Assembly: GCA_949358305.1 (NCBI GenBank)
Contig: OX442320.1
Location: forward strand, 3,922,259 to 3,986,258
Direction: 5' to 3'
Source of the DNA: Strigamia acuminata
Taxonomy: Eukaryota > Arthropoda > Chilopoda > Geophilomorpha > Linotaeniidae
Length of the DNA: 64,000 nucleotides
Positions 62,144-64,000 of this stretch are shown here, piece by piece (positions within the stretch are counted from its first letter, which is position 1; each line of letters opens with the position of its first letter). Under the pieces are notes generated by a model, which was given only the letters and a program-made list of their open reading frames with translations, was not told where the DNA came from and did not search any database. A program made the translations under genes and the position numbers.

Positions 62144-64000
62144 ATGACATCAAAAATTTGCATCATTGTTTTGTTCCTCAACAGCTGCAATATTTTGGGT
62201 GTGCAAACCGTTGTTTGTAAAAAAGCAAAAAGTAACAGAACAGTATGCACTATAGAATCATTATCGAGCAGCAATTTCACAATCATTGATGTGGAACCAA
62301 CAACAACCAGCCTTGACCTTGTGTGCAAAAGTAAAATTGCCCAAATATTTCCATCAGATACTTTCATGCATTTGCACAACCTAAAAGATTTAGCTATCAA
62401 AAATTGCTCAGTTCTTCAAATTGGATCAAATGCACTTAACGGACTAAAAAACTTAACAGAAATAACCATGCATGACAACCTCAACCAAAAAAGAACACAT
62501 ATAACTAATAATCTCTATGAGTCAACTCCAAACTTGAGAGTCATTGAAATCAACATGAAAGCAGTTCAAATGCCAAGTAGGCTCTTCTGCAATTTACACC
62601 ATTTAAGTCTACTTACTTTGACAGGGAACTTCTCACATCTAGATGCAATTGGTTGTGGTGAAAACAACATTTGTTGTCAGCAGTTAGAGGGCCTATTTCT
62701 TCCGAAGAATCGAATAAGAAAGGTTGAGGGAAAAAATCTTGTGTTACCGCACTTGGAGATGCTTGATTTGGATTTAAACAGCATAAGATGGATAGAAACC
62801 GGTGCATTCGACCATCTGCGGAACCTACAAGTTTTACAGATTCAGCAAAACAAATTAATCGAAATCGATGAAAAATTATTTCAAAACAATCCGTTTTTAG
62901 AAATACTTGATCTCTCCTTCAACAAATTGACATATTTACCAGGCAACATTTTCCAGAAGCAGAAAAAACTAAAAATTTTGGGGTTGAACAACAACCTGTT
63001 GAGGTTTAACCGATCTTCAAGAGACATCTTTAAGGCACTCGGCTCTCTTAGCAGTCTTGATTTGAATTTCAATCGAATTCGCTATTTGCCGCTTAAAATC
63101 TTCGATCATTTAACAAAACTCAGAGAATTAGGGTTAGACAATAATTTATTGAGCCGAATAAGTGACGGAAATTTCCTCTTCTTAAGAGCACTTCGAATCC
63201 TGAGTATAAGCGCCAATAATTTATCAGAAATCGCCAAAAACGCATTCAATCCGTTAACCAAATTAAGAAAGCTGGAGTTGAGCGAAAACAAACTCAAACA
63301 TTTTCCAAACATTAATTGCAGCCGATTAAAACAATTGGGCTTAGACAACAATGGAATCAAAGCTATAAAGAATACAACATTCCAAAATGCGTTAAACTTA
63401 TCTATAATATCGCTAGCGTGGAACGAAATAAGTTCAATCGAAGACGGTACTTTCCAAGTGCTGAAAAACCTGAGCGAGTTGTATTTCGACGGGAACAAAA
63501 TCATCGAAATGAAATCATTATTTGCGACTGTTCAAAATCAGCTGATCTTGAATGATAATATAATCCAAGTGTTTGAATTTAAATCCATCAGCAAGGGACT
63601 CGAAATAATCGAACTGGACCGCAATAAGCTCAGAACTATTAAAAAACCTATCTATTCGGCCAATGACCAACTCCAAATTTTCTCCGCAAACGACAACCAA
63701 CTGAAATCTTGCATTCTTTCCTACTTTCCAGAAAGCATCATAATAATCAAACTAGCGAACAATTCCATTTCGAAGATAGATAAATTCACTGCAAAAGTTT
63801 TACCCCACTTGGAATTGTTGGACCTGCAGAATAATTTGATTTCAGAAATGTCCGATAGGGATATCCTATACACGGAAGCTCAACTTGAATTACGCTACGA
63901 AGAACCGACATTCAATTTAAAGTTCAATCCTTTAATTTGTTCGTGCAATAATAATTGGATGGTCAATGAAAATGTTTATCCTAGAATTGCGCTTGGTGCT
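62144..64000 (+). CDS. Toll-like receptor 2 (5' part, cut by window end)
   Basis: 619 codons are open to the window end. Signal peptide MTSKICIIVLFLNSCNILGV, then leucine-rich repeats colinear with Toll 1: the N-terminal SSSNFTIIDVEP matches [25 protein letters not shown] matches [13 protein letters not shown], and the unusual internal pair IGCGENNICCQQL matches [13 protein letters not shown]. It ends inside the first LRR-CT (NPLICSCNNNWMV). The TM and TIR are expected beyond the window. The two genes are a tandem duplication with clear divergence. The ATG directly follows a splice acceptor, as in Toll 1. Confidence 0.93.
   Translation, partial: MTSKICIIVLFLNSCNILGVQTVVCKKAKSNRTVCTIESLSSSNFTIIDVEPTTTSLDLVCKSKIAQIFPSDTFMHLHNLKDLAIKNCSVLQIGSNALNGLKNLTEITMHDNLNQKRTHITNNLYESTPNLRVIEINMKAVQMPSRLFCNLHHLSLLTLTGNFSHLDAIGCGENNICCQQLEGLFLPKNRIRKVEGKNLVLPHLEMLDLDLNSIRWIETGAFDHLRNLQVLQIQQNKLIEIDEKLFQNNPFLEILDLSFNKLTYLPGNIFQKQKKLKILGLNNNLLRFNRSSRDIFKALGSLSSLDLNFNRIRYLPLKIFDHLTKLRELGLDNNLLSRISDGNFLFLRALRILSISANNLSEIAKNAFNPLTKLRKLELSENKLKHFPNINCSRLKQLGLDNNGIKAIKNTTFQNALNLSIISLAWNEISSIEDGTFQVLKNLSELYFDGNKIIEMKSLFATVQNQLILNDNIIQVFEFKSISKGLEIIELDRNKLRTIKKPIYSANDQLQIFSANDNQLKSCILSYFPESIIIIKLANNSISKIDKFTAKVLPHLELLDLQNNLISEMSDRDILYTEAQLELRYEEPTFNLKFNPLICSCNNNWMVNENVYPRIALGA

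Overview
The window looks like an AT-rich invertebrate nuclear genome, most likely an arthropod. Genes are split by short GT-AG introns. The two Toll receptors have the protostome multiple-cysteine-cluster layout, and interstitial arrays of TTAGG/TTTAGG resemble the arthropod telomere repeat. I cannot name the species. All gene models below were assembled by hand from reading frames, splice sites and family knowledge; no search was run.

Region 1 (1-27.5 kb) is a housekeeping block. On the minus strand it holds the first exon of a GAS2-like calponin-homology gene (5835-6461), a complete ZNHIT3 (8517-9203), a complete NADPH-cytochrome P450 reductase in 12 coding exons (9657-19045) and a complete acetoacetyl-CoA synthetase in 15 coding exons (23709-27298). 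A short-chain dehydrogenase/carbonyl reductase (20933-22755) lies on the plus strand. Nearly every intergenic gap and long intron carries a tandem array whose unit is 20 or 21 bp although the unit sequences differ.

Region 2 (27.5-48.5 kb) is a dynamic accessory block. A large inverted duplication (about 27.2-31.1 kb against 34.3-37.05 kb) carries two copies of a four-transmembrane gene and a broken copy of the acetoacetyl-CoA synthetase first exon. A direct duplication (about 31.2-34.2 kb against 40.1-42.2 kb) carries two pairs of small secreted peptide genes, each with a TTAGG-like array. Four more two-exon peptide genes and one relic exon follow (38.2-48.3 kb). Insertions include a 990-bp palindrome with two facing tRNA-Ser-like sequences, a hAT-type element with 8-bp target duplication, one Gypsy-type LTR with partial internal region, a solo LTR and several MITEs.

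Region 3 (50-64 kb) holds an unknown signal-peptide/single-TM protein, a relic mariner-family transposase, a secreted protein with seven 8-cysteine WAP-like modules and a 34-copy PTTTTA mucin tract, a solo LTR, and two tandem Toll-like receptor genes (the second cut by the window end). Secreted Cys-rich peptides, a mucin/WAP-like protein and Toll receptors within about 32 kb suggest an immune or surface-defence neighbourhood; this is inference from context.
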